Positions 34,155 through 44,080 of a stretch of 64,000 nt of DNA are shown one piece after another (position 1 is the first letter of the stretch; each line of letters starts with the position of its first letter). The stretch lies in assembly GCF_008710285.1 (NCBI RefSeq), contig NZ_VYQF01000007.1:62001-126000 (forward strand), given 5' to 3'. The notes below the pieces were generated by a model that worked only from the letters and a program-made list of their open reading frames with translations, did no database searches and was not told where the DNA came from. Source of the DNA: Ginsengibacter hankyongi (GTDB lineage: Bacteria; Bacteroidota; Bacteroidia; Chitinophagales; Chitinophagaceae). The position numbers and the translations under genes are program-made.

Positions 34155-36692
34155 ATGGACAACAATTTTTCAGCCCAGGTAAAGGAAATTATTTCTTACA
34201 GCAGGGAAGAGGCATTGCGCCTCGGCAACGATTTTATAGGCACCGAACACCTTGTTTTGGGTCTTATAAGAGATGGTGAAAACACTGCAATTAAGATATT
34301 AAAATCTCTTAATGTAGATCTCTATGAACTCCGCAAGGAGATAGAGCTGGCCGTAAAAGACAAAACAGGTAAGAACATTGCCAACATTAACTCCCTGCCG
34401 CTAACCAAGCAGGCAGAGAAGGTAATCAGGATAACAGTTCTGGAAGCTAAAGCTAATAAGAGCCCTTTGGTTGAAAGCGAGCATCTCATGCTTTCCATTT
34501 TAAAAAATAAGGAAAACATAGCTACGCAAATTCTTAATCAGTTTGATGTGGATTATGATATGTTTAAAAATGAATTAGGCTACGTAAAAACAGATCCTAA
34601 AGCGGAATTCCAGGATGATGAAGGCGAAGAATTTGATGAAGAAAGAAAATCATATTCACAACAACGTTCGTCAAAAGGCGCAGCTGCACAGGCTAAATCC
34701 AAAACTCCGGTTCTCGATAATTTTGGAAGAGATATAACCAGATTAGCAGAAATGGGAACACTCGATCCCATAGTTGGTCGTGAAACCGAAATAGAAAGAG
34801 TTTCGCAAATTCTCAGTCGTCGCAAAAAGAACAACCCAATATTAATAGGCGAACCGGGCGTGGGTAAAACGGCAATTGTGGAAGGGCTTGCTTTAAGAAT
34901 TATCCAAAGAAAAGTAAGCAGGGTTTTATTCGATAAAAGAGTGGTTTCTCTTGATCTTGCGGCTTTAGTTGCAGGAACAAAATACCGTGGTCAGTTTGAG
35001 GAAAGAATGAAGGCAATCATGAATGAGTTGGAAAAAAATCGTGATGTTATTCTATTCATTGATGAAATACATACCATCGTTGGCGCAGGCGGGGCAAGTG
35101 GTTCATTGGATGCCTCAAATATTTTTAAACCGGCGCTTGCAAGAGGTGAACTACAATGTATAGGTGCGAGTACCCTGGATGAATATCGCATGTATATTGA
35201 AAAAGATGGTGCGCTGGATCGTCGCTTTCAAAAGGTAATGGTAGAGCAGCCAAGTGTTGAAGAAACTATTGAAATTCTTACCAACATAAAAAGTAAATAC
35301 GAAGATTATCACAACGTGACTTATAGCGTGGACGCTATTGATGCCTGTGTTAAGCTCAGCGACAGGTATATGACAGACAGGCTACTTCCTGATAAAGCAA
35401 TTGATGTATTAGATGAAGTAGGCGCACGTGTTCACCTGAAAAATATAAATGTTCCTGAAGAAGTAATTGCTTTAGAAAAAAAAATAGACGATATTAAGCA
35501 CGAAAAAAATAAAGTCGTAAAAAGTCAACGTTTTGAAGAAGCTGCTTCTTTACGAGATACTGAAAAAAGATTGCAGGAAGAACTTGAAAAGGCTAAATCT
35601 GACTGGGAAGAAGAAAGTAAACACAAACGGTATCCCATAGACGAAGAGGCAATTGCAGAAGTTGTAAGTATGATGACCGGCATTCCTGTAAAAAGAATGG
35701 TGCAGGCCGAAACTGAAAAACTTCGTAAGATGGCGACAGATCTCACTGGTGCAGTTGTGGGCCAGGATGATGCTATTCAAAAGGTTGTTAAAGCGATTCA
35801 AAGGAACAGGGTAGGGTTGAAGGATCCTAAAAAGCCGATAGGAACATTTATCTTCCTGGGACCAACAGGGGTTGGTAAAACCGAACTTGCAAGGGCTTTA
35901 GCGAGATATATGTTTGACAGCGATGATGCACTCATAAGAATTGATATGAGTGAATACATGGAAAAATTCACCGTATCCAGGTTAATAGGAGCGCCTCCCG
36001 GCTATGTTGGTTATGAAGAAGGTGGCCAGCTAACTGAAAAGGTTAGACGCAAGCCTTATTCTGTAATTCTTTTGGATGAGATTGAAAAAGCGCATCCTGA
36101 TATTTATAATATTTTATTACAGGTTTTAGATGATGGTATTTTAACAGATGGTCTGGGAAGGAAAATAGATTTTAAAAATACCATGATCATTATGACATCA
36201 AATATTGGTGCAAGGCAATTGAAAGATTTCGGTGACGGAGTTGGTTTCACCACTGCATCACGGACGCTAAATGCTGAAGAAAATAATAAAGCGGTAATTG
36301 AAAAAGCATTGAAGCGTACATTTAGCCCCGAGTTTTTGAACAGGATAGATGATGTAGTGATATTTAATTCACTCACCGAAGATGACATTTTCTCTATCAT
36401 AGATATTTTAATGAAAGGCGTAACGAAGCGCTTAAATAATCTTGGACTAACGCTTGAACTTACGGAAGACGCCAAGAAATTTATTTCAGAGAAAGGATAT
36501 GATTCGCAGTTTGGAGCAAGGCCGTTACACAGGGCAATTCAAAAATACCTTGAAGATCCGCTGGCAGAGGAAATTCTGAATATGAATATTAAAAATGGAG
36601 ATGTGCTGATAGCAGGACTCGATAAGGAAAATGCAAAAATCATTTTTGAAATTAAAGGCGGAGTTGTAAAAGAAGAAGCTCCAAAGGCCTGA
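34155..36692 (+). CDS. clpC: ATP-dependent Clp protease ATP-binding subunit ClpC
   Basis: An 845-residue Hsp100 unfoldase. Two N-terminal Clp_N repeats (about 5-145) include [21 protein letters not shown] and [19 protein letters not shown]+ module 1 has Walker A GEPGVGKT (232-239) and Walker [20 protein letters not shown]-containing middle coiled coil covers about 435-490 ([20 protein letters not shown]), which distinguishes ClpC from ClpB. Module 2 has Walker A GPTGVGKT (569-576) and [13 protein letters not shown]. It feeds substrates to ClpP, which is not in this window. A strong terminator follows at 36721. Confidence 0.96.
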   Translation: MDNNFSAQVKEIISYSREEALRLGNDFIGTEHLVLGLIRDGENTAIKILKSLNVDLYELRKEIELAVKDKTGKNIANINSLPLTKQAEKVIRITVLEAKANKSPLVESEHLMLSILKNKENIATQILNQFDVDYDMFKNELGYVKTDPKAEFQDDEGEEFDEERKSYSQQRSSKGAAAQAKSKTPVLDNFGRDITRLAEMGTLDPIVGRETEIERVSQILSRRKKNNPILIGEPGVGKTAIVEGLALRIIQRKVSRVLFDKRVVSLDLAALVAGTKYRGQFEERMKAIMNELEKNRDVILFIDEIHTIVGAGGASGSLDASNIFKPALARGELQCIGASTLDEYRMYIEKDGALDRRFQKVMVEQPSVEETIEILTNIKSKYEDYHNVTYSVDAIDACVKLSDRYMTDRLLPDKAIDVLDEVGARVHLKNINVPEEVIALEKKIDDIKHEKNKVVKSQRFEEAASLRDTEKRLQEELEKAKSDWEEESKHKRYPIDEEAIAEVVSMMTGIPVKRMVQAETEKLRKMATDLTGAVVGQDDAIQKVVKAIQRNRVGLKDPKKPIGTFIFLGPTGVGKTELARALARYMFDSDDALIRIDMSEYMEKFTVSRLIGAPPGYVGYEEGGQLTEKVRRKPYSVILLDEIEKAHPDIYNILLQVLDDGILTDGLGRKIDFKNTMIIMTSNIGARQLKDFGDGVGFTTASRTLNAEENNKAVIEKALKRTFSPEFLNRIDDVVIFNSLTEDDIFSIIDILMKGVTKRLNNLGLTLELTEDAKKFISEKGYDSQFGARPLHRAIQKYLEDPLAEEILNMNIKNGDVLIAGLDKENAKIIFEIKGGVVKEEAPKA

Positions 36693-36720
36693 TGAGATCA
36701 ACAAATAATTGAGGAATTTA

Positions 36721-36746
36721 TGCCACCGTACGGTGGCATTTTTTTA
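36721..36746 (+). terminator. Rho-independent terminator after clpC
   Basis: TGCCACCGTACGGTGGCA (36721-36738) is a perfect palindrome followed directly by a run of eight T, 29 bases after the clpC stop. This is a strong intrinsic terminator that insulates cmk from clpC. Confidence 0.88.
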
Positions 36747-36761
36747 TTAGCGCTTCAAATT

Positions 36762-36791
36762 TTGTACTTCTTTTTTTTTGTTCCACTTTTG
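36762..36791 (+). promoter_or_regulatory. Bacteroidota-type promoter for cmk, apparently leaderless
   Basis: TTG (36762-36764), 19 bases, then CACTTTTG (36784-36791) matches the Bacteroidota consensus TTG-N19-TAnnTTTG except for the first base of the -7 box. The ATG at 36796 lies only five bases after the box, about where transcription should begin, so the mRNA may have almost no 5' leader. Confidence 0.5.
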
Positions 36792-36795
36792 CAAA

Positions 36796-37494
36796 ATGAC
36801 AGATAAAATAATTATTACAATAGATGGCTGGTCATCTTGCGGCAAAAGTACTTTGGCCAAGCAGCTTGCAAAAAAATTAGGCTATCTGTATATTGACAGT
36901 GGTGCAATGTATAGAGCCATCACTCTTTATTTTTTGAGGAACAATATTGATATTGCTGATGAACATAAAATTAAGCAAGCACTTAAAAATATAACGCTGG
37001 AGTTTAGAGTGAATGAATATTCTCACCAGTCAGAAATTTTTTTGAACGAAGAAAATGTTGAATACATTATTCGCGATTTAATCATTGCAGAAAAGGTAAG
37101 TGAAATAGCCGCCTTAAAAGAGGTAAGGTCTTTTGCGGTAAAGGCTCAGCAGAAAATTGGTAAAAATAAAGGAATAGTAATGGATGGGCGGGATATAGGC
37201 ACGACTGTTTTTCCGCATGCGGAACTTAAAATATTTATGGTTGCCGATGAGACTGTAAGAGTGGAACGAAGGTTTACGGAAATGTTTGACAAAAATCCTA
37301 ACATTACTTTGGACGAAATAAAAGCAAATATTGAAATGAGGGATTACATCGATTCCCACCGGGAAATAAGCCCGCTCCGCAAAGCTTCTGATGCAATAGT
37401 AATTGATAATACCCATCTCACCGAAAAAGAACAGCTGGAGTTTGCTCTCGGCTTGTTGAAGAAAAGAAAAAAGGCTGTAGGTGCTGAGAAATGA
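36796..37494 (+). CDS. cmk: Cytidylate kinase
   Basis: A 232-residue (d)CMP kinase. The ATG at 36796 is preferred over an upstream TTG because the protein then starts MTDKIIITIDG just before the P-loop GWSSCGKS (11-18), and the earlier codons overlap the promoter. Other landmarks are YIDSGAMYRAITLY for CMP binding, VMDGRDIGTTVFPHAELKIF, and the lid/NMP region RRFTEMFDKNPNITLDEI...RDYIDSHREISPLRKASDAIVIDNT. It supplies CDP for nucleic-acid and phospholipid synthesis. It converges with ispH, the two stops being only 15 bases apart. Confidence 0.96.
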   Translation: MTDKIIITIDGWSSCGKSTLAKQLAKKLGYLYIDSGAMYRAITLYFLRNNIDIADEHKIKQALKNITLEFRVNEYSHQSEIFLNEENVEYIIRDLIIAEKVSEIAALKEVRSFAVKAQQKIGKNKGIVMDGRDIGTTVFPHAELKIFMVADETVRVERRFTEMFDKNPNITLDEIKANIEMRDYIDSHREISPLRKASDAIVIDNTHLTEKEQLEFALGLLKKRKKAVGAEK

Positions 37495-37509
37495 TATTGA
37501 AGTTTATAG

Positions 37510-38736
37510 CTAATTGAACTCCGCGATAATTTCCTTTAGAGTCTTTGTTACCTTATAAAAAGAAATCAATTTCTTAATCACGTTTTCAACAACGGCATCA
37601 GGGCAACTCGCCCCACTCGTTAATAATATTTTTACCGGTTTTTTTTCAGGCAAAAAAGAAATTGTTGTAACCTCTTCTTTCTTATGAAGATTGTAGTGTT
37701 GAATTTCTTTTGAGGAAATAATATCTTCTTCGGACCTTATAAAATAAGTTGGATATTTTTCTTCACATAATTCAACCAGGTGTGAAGTATTGGAACTGTT
37801 ATAACCACCAACCACTATGGCAAGATCGGCCTCAGCTTGCAAGAGTCCATAAACAGCACTTTGGTTTTCATAAGTTGCATAGCAAAGCGTATCCCGCGTG
37901 TCAGCAAATCTTTCGGCAATATTATTTTCAGAAAGTTTATACTTGCTTATCATCACATTTTTCAGGTAATCTGCAATCGCTTGTGTATCGCTTGCCAACA
38001 TGGTTGTTTGATTTACTACACCAATTCTCTGCAAATCTTTTTCAACATTAAACCCATCAGAAAACTTGCCTTCAAATTCTTTATAAAAATTCTGTAACGG
38101 CTTTTCTTCCTTTATATATTTAGCCAGTTCAATTGTTTCATTCATATCAGTAACAACTACGGTTGCAGTGTTGATAGCGCTATGGCTAAACGTGGCCTTC
38201 GTCTCTTCATGTTGCGGCTTGCCATGTACAATTATTGAATAATTATTTTTTGCAATTGCTTCAGCACGGTTCCAAACTTTTTCAACAAAGGGACAGGTAG
38301 TATTATATTTTTCTATTTTAATACCAATATTTTTTAATTTTTCTTCAATCTGTAATGTAGTGCCAAATGCAGGTATAATAACAATATCATCCGCTGACAG
38401 ACAGCTGAAAGGTATGACCATGTTACCTTTTGGATCCATTAAAAATTGCACGCCTCTTTTTTTAAGATCGTCATTTACTAAAGGATTATGGATCATTTCA
38501 CTTAGCAAATAAATTTTCTTACCCGGATTTTCTTCTACTGTTTTAAAAGAGATTTCAATGGCATTTTCCACGCCATAACAAAATCCAAAATGGCGGGAAA
38601 GATAAATTTGCACGTCACCCAAATTTAGAAAACTTGGTGTAAAATCTTTTTTAAGCTTATCTTCTTGTTTACGTTTATTCTTAATGGCACTTATTAAAGG
38701 GCTACGGTAAACCAGCGGAACGTTAAATTTTTTCAT
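37510..38736 (-). CDS. ispH: 4-hydroxy-3-methylbut-2-enyl diphosphate reductase (long Bacteroidota form)
   Basis: A 408-residue [4Fe-4S] enzyme that makes IPP and DMAPP in the last step of the MEP pathway. Start chosen at 38736 (MKKFNVPLVYRSPLISAIKNKRK), the typical Bacteroidota N-terminus; a GTG/TTG-like extension upstream is unlikely. Cluster ligands are visible: C53 in HFGFCYGVENA, Cys in TTCPFVEKVW, and Cys in GASCPDAVVENVI. It has the His of MIHNPLVN and an E in the AFGTT/SHxE-type region. It is ~90 residues longer than the E. coli enzyme because of the N-terminal segment and an insert around LQNFYKEFEGKFSDGF. Confidence 0.95.
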   Translation of the reverse strand: MKKFNVPLVYRSPLISAIKNKRKQEDKLKKDFTPSFLNLGDVQIYLSRHFGFCYGVENAIEISFKTVEENPGKKIYLLSEMIHNPLVNDDLKKRGVQFLMDPKGNMVIPFSCLSADDIVIIPAFGTTLQIEEKLKNIGIKIEKYNTTCPFVEKVWNRAEAIAKNNYSIIVHGKPQHEETKATFSHSAINTATVVVTDMNETIELAKYIKEEKPLQNFYKEFEGKFSDGFNVEKDLQRIGVVNQTTMLASDTQAIADYLKNVMISKYKLSENNIAERFADTRDTLCYATYENQSAVYGLLQAEADLAIVVGGYNSSNTSHLVELCEEKYPTYFIRSEEDIISSKEIQHYNLHKKEEVTTISFLPEKKPVKILLTSGASCPDAVVENVIKKLISFYKVTKTLKEIIAEFN

Positions 38737-38828
38737 GTGTTGATGCACCAAAGTTACAAACACGAAGCCAGCGTACAAGCCAATAAAAGATTAAATGATT
38801 AATTTTAATTTTTTACAAGAATTAAATT

Positions 38829-40133
38829 ATGTCGAACAAGCACAAACCTTTTGAACATCCGAAATGGAGTTATCCTGCAAACATATACGAAGTGAATCTC
38901 AGGCAATATACGCTTGAAGGAACCTTTGACGCTTTTGGAAAACACTTGCCACGCCTGAAGGATATGGGCGTTAAAATTTTATGGTTCATGCCGGTAACTC
39001 CGATTAGTGAATTGGGCAAGTTAGGAACGCTGGGCAGTTATTATGCTGTAAAAGATTACACAGCTATTAACCCGGAATTTGGAACTATGGACGATTTTAA
39101 AAAATTAGTTAATGAAGCCCATGAACTTGATTTTAAAGTGATAATTGATTGGGTTGCTGACCATTCAGGCAACGACCATCCATGGACAGTTGACAACCCG
39201 GAATATTATTGTTATGATGCCAACAACGAATTGCATCATCCGCACGGATGGAGTGATGTTGCGCAATTGAATTATGAAAATCCGCAGTTGCGCGAAGCAA
39301 TGATTGAGGCAATGAAATTCTGGATAAAAGAATGTGATATTGATGGATACCGCTGCGATATGGCTCATTTGGTTCCTTTGGATTTCTGGATACAGGCAAA
39401 GAAAAAACTTTCAAAATATAAGGACAATCTTTTCTGGCTGGCCGAATGTGAAAAGCCCACTTATCACGCGGTTTTTGATGCAACATATACATGGCGATGG
39501 ATGCATGCTTCAGAAGAATTTTACCACGGTAGAATGAATCTGCATGCATTACTAACGGTGTTATATAAATCCGTTACCGAATTTCCTTATGATGGCTTTC
39601 GAACTTATTTTACAAGTAACCACGATGAAAATAGCTGGAACGGAACGGAGTTTGAAAAGTATGGGGACGCTGCAATGCTAATGGCTGTTTTTTCGTGTAC
39701 ATGGAATGGCATTCCAATGATTTACAGCGGGCAGGAAATGCCAAATAAAAAGCGATTGAAATTTTTTGAAAAAGACCCGATTGAATGGAATGGAAAATTT
39801 GAATTACATGATTTTTATAAAACATTGCTTTTGCTTCATTCTTCCAGCAGATGCCTGCGACCGGGCGACCCGAATATTTTAACGAAGATTGTTTCTCATC
39901 CCGATGATCACCAGGTATTTGCTTTTGCAAGAAGAAACGGGGACGACCAGGTTCTGGTAATTTTAAATTTTTCACCGGCAGAAATGAATTTCCAGGTTAA
40001 GAGTATCCATGGAGTTTTTAGAAACGTATTTGGAGGTAGAGACATTAATTTTGATATGGAAGATCATGCATATCTAAAGCCATGGGATTATCTCGTTTTT
40101 GAAAAACTACCCATGTTTACAGAAAGGATATAA
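38829..40133 (+). CDS. GH13 alpha-amylase-family glycosidase, cytoplasmic
   Basis: A 434-residue protein without a signal peptide. The GH13 regions are all present: region I DWVADHSG (107-114), region II GYRCDMAH with nucleophile D177, region III WLAECEKP with acid E206, and region IV FTSNHDENSW with D266. A short C-terminal beta domain follows (VFAFARRNGDDQVLVILNFS). Small GH13 proteins like this cleave maltodextrin-type alpha-glucans; exact specificity is not determinable. It stands alone, divergent from ispH, and converges on htrA across a bidirectional terminator. Confidence 0.92.
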   Translation: MSNKHKPFEHPKWSYPANIYEVNLRQYTLEGTFDAFGKHLPRLKDMGVKILWFMPVTPISELGKLGTLGSYYAVKDYTAINPEFGTMDDFKKLVNEAHELDFKVIIDWVADHSGNDHPWTVDNPEYYCYDANNELHHPHGWSDVAQLNYENPQLREAMIEAMKFWIKECDIDGYRCDMAHLVPLDFWIQAKKKLSKYKDNLFWLAECEKPTYHAVFDATYTWRWMHASEEFYHGRMNLHALLTVLYKSVTEFPYDGFRTYFTSNHDENSWNGTEFEKYGDAAMLMAVFSCTWNGIPMIYSGQEMPNKKRLKFFEKDPIEWNGKFELHDFYKTLLLLHSSSRCLRPGDPNILTKIVSHPDDHQVFAFARRNGDDQVLVILNFSPAEMNFQVKSIHGVFRNVFGGRDINFDMEDHAYLKPWDYLVFEKLPMFTERI

Positions 40134-40149
40134 CGGAATGAAATAAAAA

Positions 40150-40177
40150 AACCCCGGTTCAATGCCGGGGTTCTTTT
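40150..40177. terminator. Bidirectional Rho-independent terminator
   Basis: AACCCCGG and CCGGGGTT pair around the loop TTCAATG (about 40150-40172), with an A-run on the left and TTCTTTTT on the right. It sits between the convergent GH13 and htrA genes and serves both. Confidence 0.88.
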
Positions 40178-40189
40178 TAAGTTTATTAT

Positions 40190-41731
40190 TTATTCTGCTG
40201 AATCATCTAAAACTAACGGGTATTCAAAAGGTTCGCTATAGCCGGGATAAACACCGGTAATAGTAACCTGTTTATTGTTGCCAATTACATTTTTCAAATC
40301 ATCCACTGATTTTATATCTTTTCCGTTTGCTTTTGTAATTATAAACCCATCCCTCATTCTTGTTTGATCATTGATGGCTCCTTCATTTATTTTCCTTACT
40401 ACCACACCACCGGTTAGTCCATAATCTTTTGCCTGTTTGGGGTCAAGGGTTTGAAGTTCCGCACCCAGTTTGTCAATCATACCTGCAGGTTTTACGATTG
40501 AATAAGTGCCTGCATTATTTTTTAGAGTTACCGGGTAAGTGCGGTCAGTTCCATTTCTGTTAATCGTTACGTTTATTTTATCGCCCGGCTTGTAATTGCT
40601 AAGTTGTTCCTGTAATTCTGAACCCGAATTAATAGAATAATCATTAATCTTTTTTATAACGTCGCCTTTTTGTATTCCGGACTGCATAGCTGCCCCATCT
40701 TTAGTTAAGTCGGTAATATATATACCATCAACACTGGCAGGAATATTTTCTTTCTTCTTCTCCTGATCTGAAAGCATGCCTGCATCAATATACATGGCTC
40801 CTAAAAATCCTCTCTGCACACTGCCATATTTTACGAGGTCGTTAACTACTTTTTTAACAATGTCCACAGGTATTGCATAAGAATATCCGTTGTAATAACC
40901 CGTTGGAGATGCAATCGCCGAATTGATGCCAATTAATTGCCCGTTGGTATTTATTAAAGCCCCACCGCTGTTACCCGGATTTACTGCAGCGTCCGTTTGT
41001 AAAAAAGATTCTACTGCCATCGACTGGCCGCCCGTTCTGTCATGATTTAGCCCTAATCTTCTTGACTTTGCACTGATGATACCTGCTGTAACCGTGGCAT
41101 CAAGATTTAATGGATAACCTAAAGCGAGTACCCACTGCCCGATTTTTACATCGGCTGAATTACCGTATAACATGAACGGTAACTTTTTAGCATCAACTTT
41201 TACAACAGCAAGATCATAAGATGGATCAGACCCTATAACTTTTGCCTTATAAGTCTTTCTGTCGCTCAAGGTAACGGTTACCTCGTCTGCTCCAGCTACA
41301 ACGTGGTTATTGGTAACTATATAACCGTCGTCACTTATAATTACACCTGAGCCCGAACCCATTTCAGGGTACATGTGTTGCTGTCTCCCGTTTCCAAAAA
41401 ACTGGTTAAACAAATCATTATCACCAAACATGTCGGAGAAAGGATTTTTTTGATTGGGAAGATTATTGCTCACCTGGCGTGGATTTGTGGTGGTCTTGAT
41501 ATGAACCACTGTTGGGATCGCCGCATTAGCCGCTTCGGTAAAATCTGCAGGCCCGGGAGTTGGATTTCCTTTGTCATCAAAAAATCCGGCATACTTATAA
41601 TTTGACGGGATGTTTACTGCCTGGAAATTGGGATTGTTACTGTTATGTTGGTATTTATTATATCCAAAAATAACAGCCATCGTGGTTAGTGCACTTATAA
41701 GCACCGTGAGTAAAATGTTTTTTGTTTTCAT
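40190..41731 (-). CDS. HtrA/Deg-type periplasmic serine protease
   Basis: A 513-residue S1C protease anchored or exported by an N-terminal hydrophobic segment (about 5-24). The catalytic triad is H143 (IVTNNHVVAG), D173 (SYDLAVVKVD) and S255 (NPGNSGGALI). Two PDZ domains follow: PDZ1 about 300-395 (GAAMQSGIQKGDVIKKINDYSINSGSELQEQL) and PDZ2 about 415-505 (GAINDQTRMRDGFIITKANGKDIKSVDDL). A Gln/Asn/Phe-rich LA-loop (about 88-120) precedes the protease core. It degrades or chaperones misfolded envelope proteins. The 239-base region upstream is AT-rich and holds no gene. Confidence 0.95.
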   Translation of the reverse strand: MKTKNILLTVLISALTTMAVIFGYNKYQHNSNNPNFQAVNIPSNYKYAGFFDDKGNPTPGPADFTEAANAAIPTVVHIKTTTNPRQVSNNLPNQKNPFSDMFGDNDLFNQFFGNGRQQHMYPEMGSGSGVIISDDGYIVTNNHVVAGADEVTVTLSDRKTYKAKVIGSDPSYDLAVVKVDAKKLPFMLYGNSADVKIGQWVLALGYPLNLDATVTAGIISAKSRRLGLNHDRTGGQSMAVESFLQTDAAVNPGNSGGALINTNGQLIGINSAIASPTGYYNGYSYAIPVDIVKKVVNDLVKYGSVQRGFLGAMYIDAGMLSDQEKKKENIPASVDGIYITDLTKDGAAMQSGIQKGDVIKKINDYSINSGSELQEQLSNYKPGDKINVTINRNGTDRTYPVTLKNNAGTYSIVKPAGMIDKLGAELQTLDPKQAKDYGLTGGVVVRKINEGAINDQTRMRDGFIITKANGKDIKSVDDLKNVIGNNKQVTITGVYPGYSEPFEYPLVLDDSAE

Positions 41732-41970
41732 TTATGGAAATTTTTAATTGTAAGAAATTTAATTAAAACAAATGCTCAAATCATATGCCTTAATATTTTT
41801 TATAATGCTTAAAATTAGAACAACTGTTTAAAACAAGTAATACCGCTTATTTACCTTTAACAAACTATTAGTAAGGATTTCGTAGATGTAAATTTAATCA
41901 TTTTAAAATAAGCAAAACTGTCAAAAATGTGTGACATCTTTTATACAGCTTAATGAAAAAATTTCAGCAG

Positions 41971-42966
41971 TTACAACGCCAATAAAAATTCCATAACATC
42001 TACTCCGTCTGCATAATCAAATAATCCTGGTTGTTGGGCTTTACCAAATGGTATTAATTCATCACCAACAATGCATTGAACATTTTCATTTTCATTGAGA
42101 TCATTAATGATAACGTTTTTATCGTTATAGAAATTATAATGAAGCTGGCTTACCGGCGTAAAAATATTATCATCTTCCAGTAATATGATGTTCTCGTTTG
42201 CCATGTACATTTTATTGTTCATAATAAGCAATGCAAGATTATAATCATAATTGTTTTTGTACTTGGTATGATTCTGGAAATAATCGTATTTCCTGAACAC
42301 ATTCAGGAGCGGAATAAAATCATAATAATGAGGTACATATAATTTAGTAACATTTCTGCATCCTAAACCAAAGAAAGTATACACATCGTCTGCCAGCAAA
42401 CTTAAGTCTTCAATTGTTTCGTTCCCTGATAGTATGGCCACGGAAGTTTTATTACCACGGATTATAGATGGATATTTTCCAAAATAATATTTAAAATACC
42501 TGGACGAATTATTACTGCCAGTCGCAATGTATGCTTCGCAATTTTTAAGAAGATCGTTAACCTGCACAATGTGGGCAACCTCGATATCCCATTCACTCAA
42601 TTTGTTAATAATATGTGCCATAAGCACATTATCCTTTTGAGAAAGTTTAATGTTTTGTTTATGCCCTGATATAAACACACATAAAAAATCGTGAAAGCCT
42701 ACCAACGGAATATTACCAGCCATTACAATCCCTACGTTTTTTGAGTCTATGTTATCATCAACATGGTAATAATTTATCCATTCTTCAAGCTTACTCCTGT
42801 TAAGAAATTGCGATGAAATATTTTGCAGCGAGATATTTATAAATTCTTCAGTAAACCACTTGTTTTTCTCAAAGGCTTTTTGCTTAACTGAGTTTAATTT
42901 TTCGCTATCACTTAGCAAATAATTTCCTAACTTTTCGAGTAAATTAATTCTTTGAACTAAATTCAT
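41971..42966 (-). CDS. Acyl-CoA reductase (LuxC-like)
   Basis: A 331-residue protein of the LuxC/aldehyde-dehydrogenase superfamily acyl-CoA reductases. Landmarks are VGIVMAGNIPLVGFHDFLCVFISGH (about 78-102) for nucleotide binding, YIATGSNNSSRYF, and the catalytic-cysteine motif FFGLGCRNVTKLYVP with C203. It is shorter than LuxC (about 480), as usual for this Bacteroidota clade. It reduces fatty acyl-CoA to aldehyde, or a related thioester; no other lux gene is near. It is divergently arranged with a dicluster ferredoxin (107 bases between), a pairing I believe is conserved in Bacteroidota and may reflect electron supply. Confidence 0.88.
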   Translation of the reverse strand: MNLVQRINLLEKLGNYLLSDSEKLNSVKQKAFEKNKWFTEEFINISLQNISSQFLNRSKLEEWINYYHVDDNIDSKNVGIVMAGNIPLVGFHDFLCVFISGHKQNIKLSQKDNVLMAHIINKLSEWDIEVAHIVQVNDLLKNCEAYIATGSNNSSRYFKYYFGKYPSIIRGNKTSVAILSGNETIEDLSLLADDVYTFFGLGCRNVTKLYVPHYYDFIPLLNVFRKYDYFQNHTKYKNNYDYNLALLIMNNKMYMANENIILLEDDNIFTPVSQLHYNFYNDKNVIINDLNENENVQCIVGDELIPFGKAQQPGLFDYADGVDVMEFLLAL

Positions 42967-43073
42967 TTTGATTAAATAATTATCTGGTATATCTATTATA
43001 TTTGTGAGAAATTAAAACACGCAAAATTCGTTCATTATTGGTTTGTGTGTTGTGAATAATTAAATAAAAAAAG

Positions 43074-43421
43074 ATGGCAATAAAAATTACTGATGAATGT
43101 ATTAATTGCGGTGCCTGTGAGCCCGAATGTCCTAACAATGCAATTTACGAAGGGGGTGTTGAATGGGCTATGGCTGATGGCACAACCGTTAAAGGAGATA
43201 TAACATTATTAGATGGTTCTGTTATGGATTCAGACCAGCGTAATCCGCCAATTTCGAGCGACATCTATTATATTGTTCCCAATAAATGTACAGAGTGCCA
43301 GGGTTTTCATGAAGAGCCGCAATGTGCCGCTGTATGCCCGGTTGACTGTTGCGTACCCGACGAAATGTACCAGGAAACTGTAGAGGAACTTCTTGCAAAA
43401 AAAGAGAAGTTACACGTTTAA
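43074..43421 (+). CDS. 4Fe-4S dicluster ferredoxin
   Basis: A 115-residue soluble electron carrier. The first cluster motif is C9-I-N-C12-G-A-C15-E-P-E-C19-P. The second is [22 protein letters not shown], with a longer spacing as in YfhL-like ferredoxins. An insert between them ([22 protein letters not shown]) is typical of the Bacteroidota form. It starts 107 bases from the divergent acyl-CoA reductase. Confidence 0.94.
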   Translation: MAIKITDECINCGACEPECPNNAIYEGGVEWAMADGTTVKGDITLLDGSVMDSDQRNPPISSDIYYIVPNKCTECQGFHEEPQCAAVCPVDCCVPDEMYQETVEELLAKKEKLHV

Positions 43422-43526
43422 AATATTCAAGGCTACGGCCTTATCAGGCAGGTGATATTTCCTGTTTTGGCGAGGGTATTGAAAAATACTTTCGCCTTTT
43501 TTCTAAAATAAAAAAGCCGGAAACGT

Positions 43527-44003
43527 TTGAAAAAATTACTATTTATTTTGCCTGCTTTTGCATCCTTTTTGTTGATATCAATTTCCTGTAAACAAAAAAA
43601 TAATCTTCCGAAAAAAAATTCAACGCTGGAAATAATAAAAGCAGATGAAGCTTTTTCTGACCTTAGTAAAAAAGAAGGAATGAAGAAAGCGTTTATTGAA
43701 TATATAGACAATGATGGAGTATTGTTACGGCCCGGTCGTCCGCCCATTATCGGAGCCAATGCTATTGATTTTTTAAGCCAGGTAAATGATTCATCTTATA
43801 CACTTACCTGGAGCCCTGCCGGGGCAGGAATTGCAGCTTCTGATGACATGGGGTATTCTTATGGAATTTATAAACTAGAATTAAAGGATACTGTTTTAAG
43901 AGGAACTTATGTAAGCGTTTGGAGAAAACAAAAAGATGGTAAATGGAAATTTGTATTGGACAGCGGCAATGAAGGAATTGGTACGAAACTAAATACTCAA
44001 TAG
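43527..44003 (+). CDS. Lipoprotein with SnoaL/DUF4440-like (NTF2-fold) domain
   Basis: A 158-residue protein. The TTG start at 43527 is accepted because it supplies a complete lipoprotein signal (LLISISC, Cys21); the next ATG is far inside the domain. The mature part fits NTF2-like proteins: EIIKADEAFSDLSKKEGMKKAFIEYIDNDGVLLRPG, then the closing TYVSVWRKQKDGKWKFVLDSGNEG. These often act as ligand-binding or unknown periplasmic factors. No specific role can be given. It is 105 bases after the ferredoxin and 77 bases before ddl. Confidence 0.82.
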   Translation: MKKLLFILPAFASFLLISISCKQKNNLPKKNSTLEIIKADEAFSDLSKKEGMKKAFIEYIDNDGVLLRPGRPPIIGANAIDFLSQVNDSSYTLTWSPAGAGIAASDDMGYSYGIYKLELKDTVLRGTYVSVWRKQKDGKWKFVLDSGNEGIGTKLNTQ

Positions 44004-44080
44004 CCAATTGGCAATAACTTAATTCCATATTAGCCAATTCGAAACCGCTTTTAAATTATTTTTAAAACATCAATAAATAA

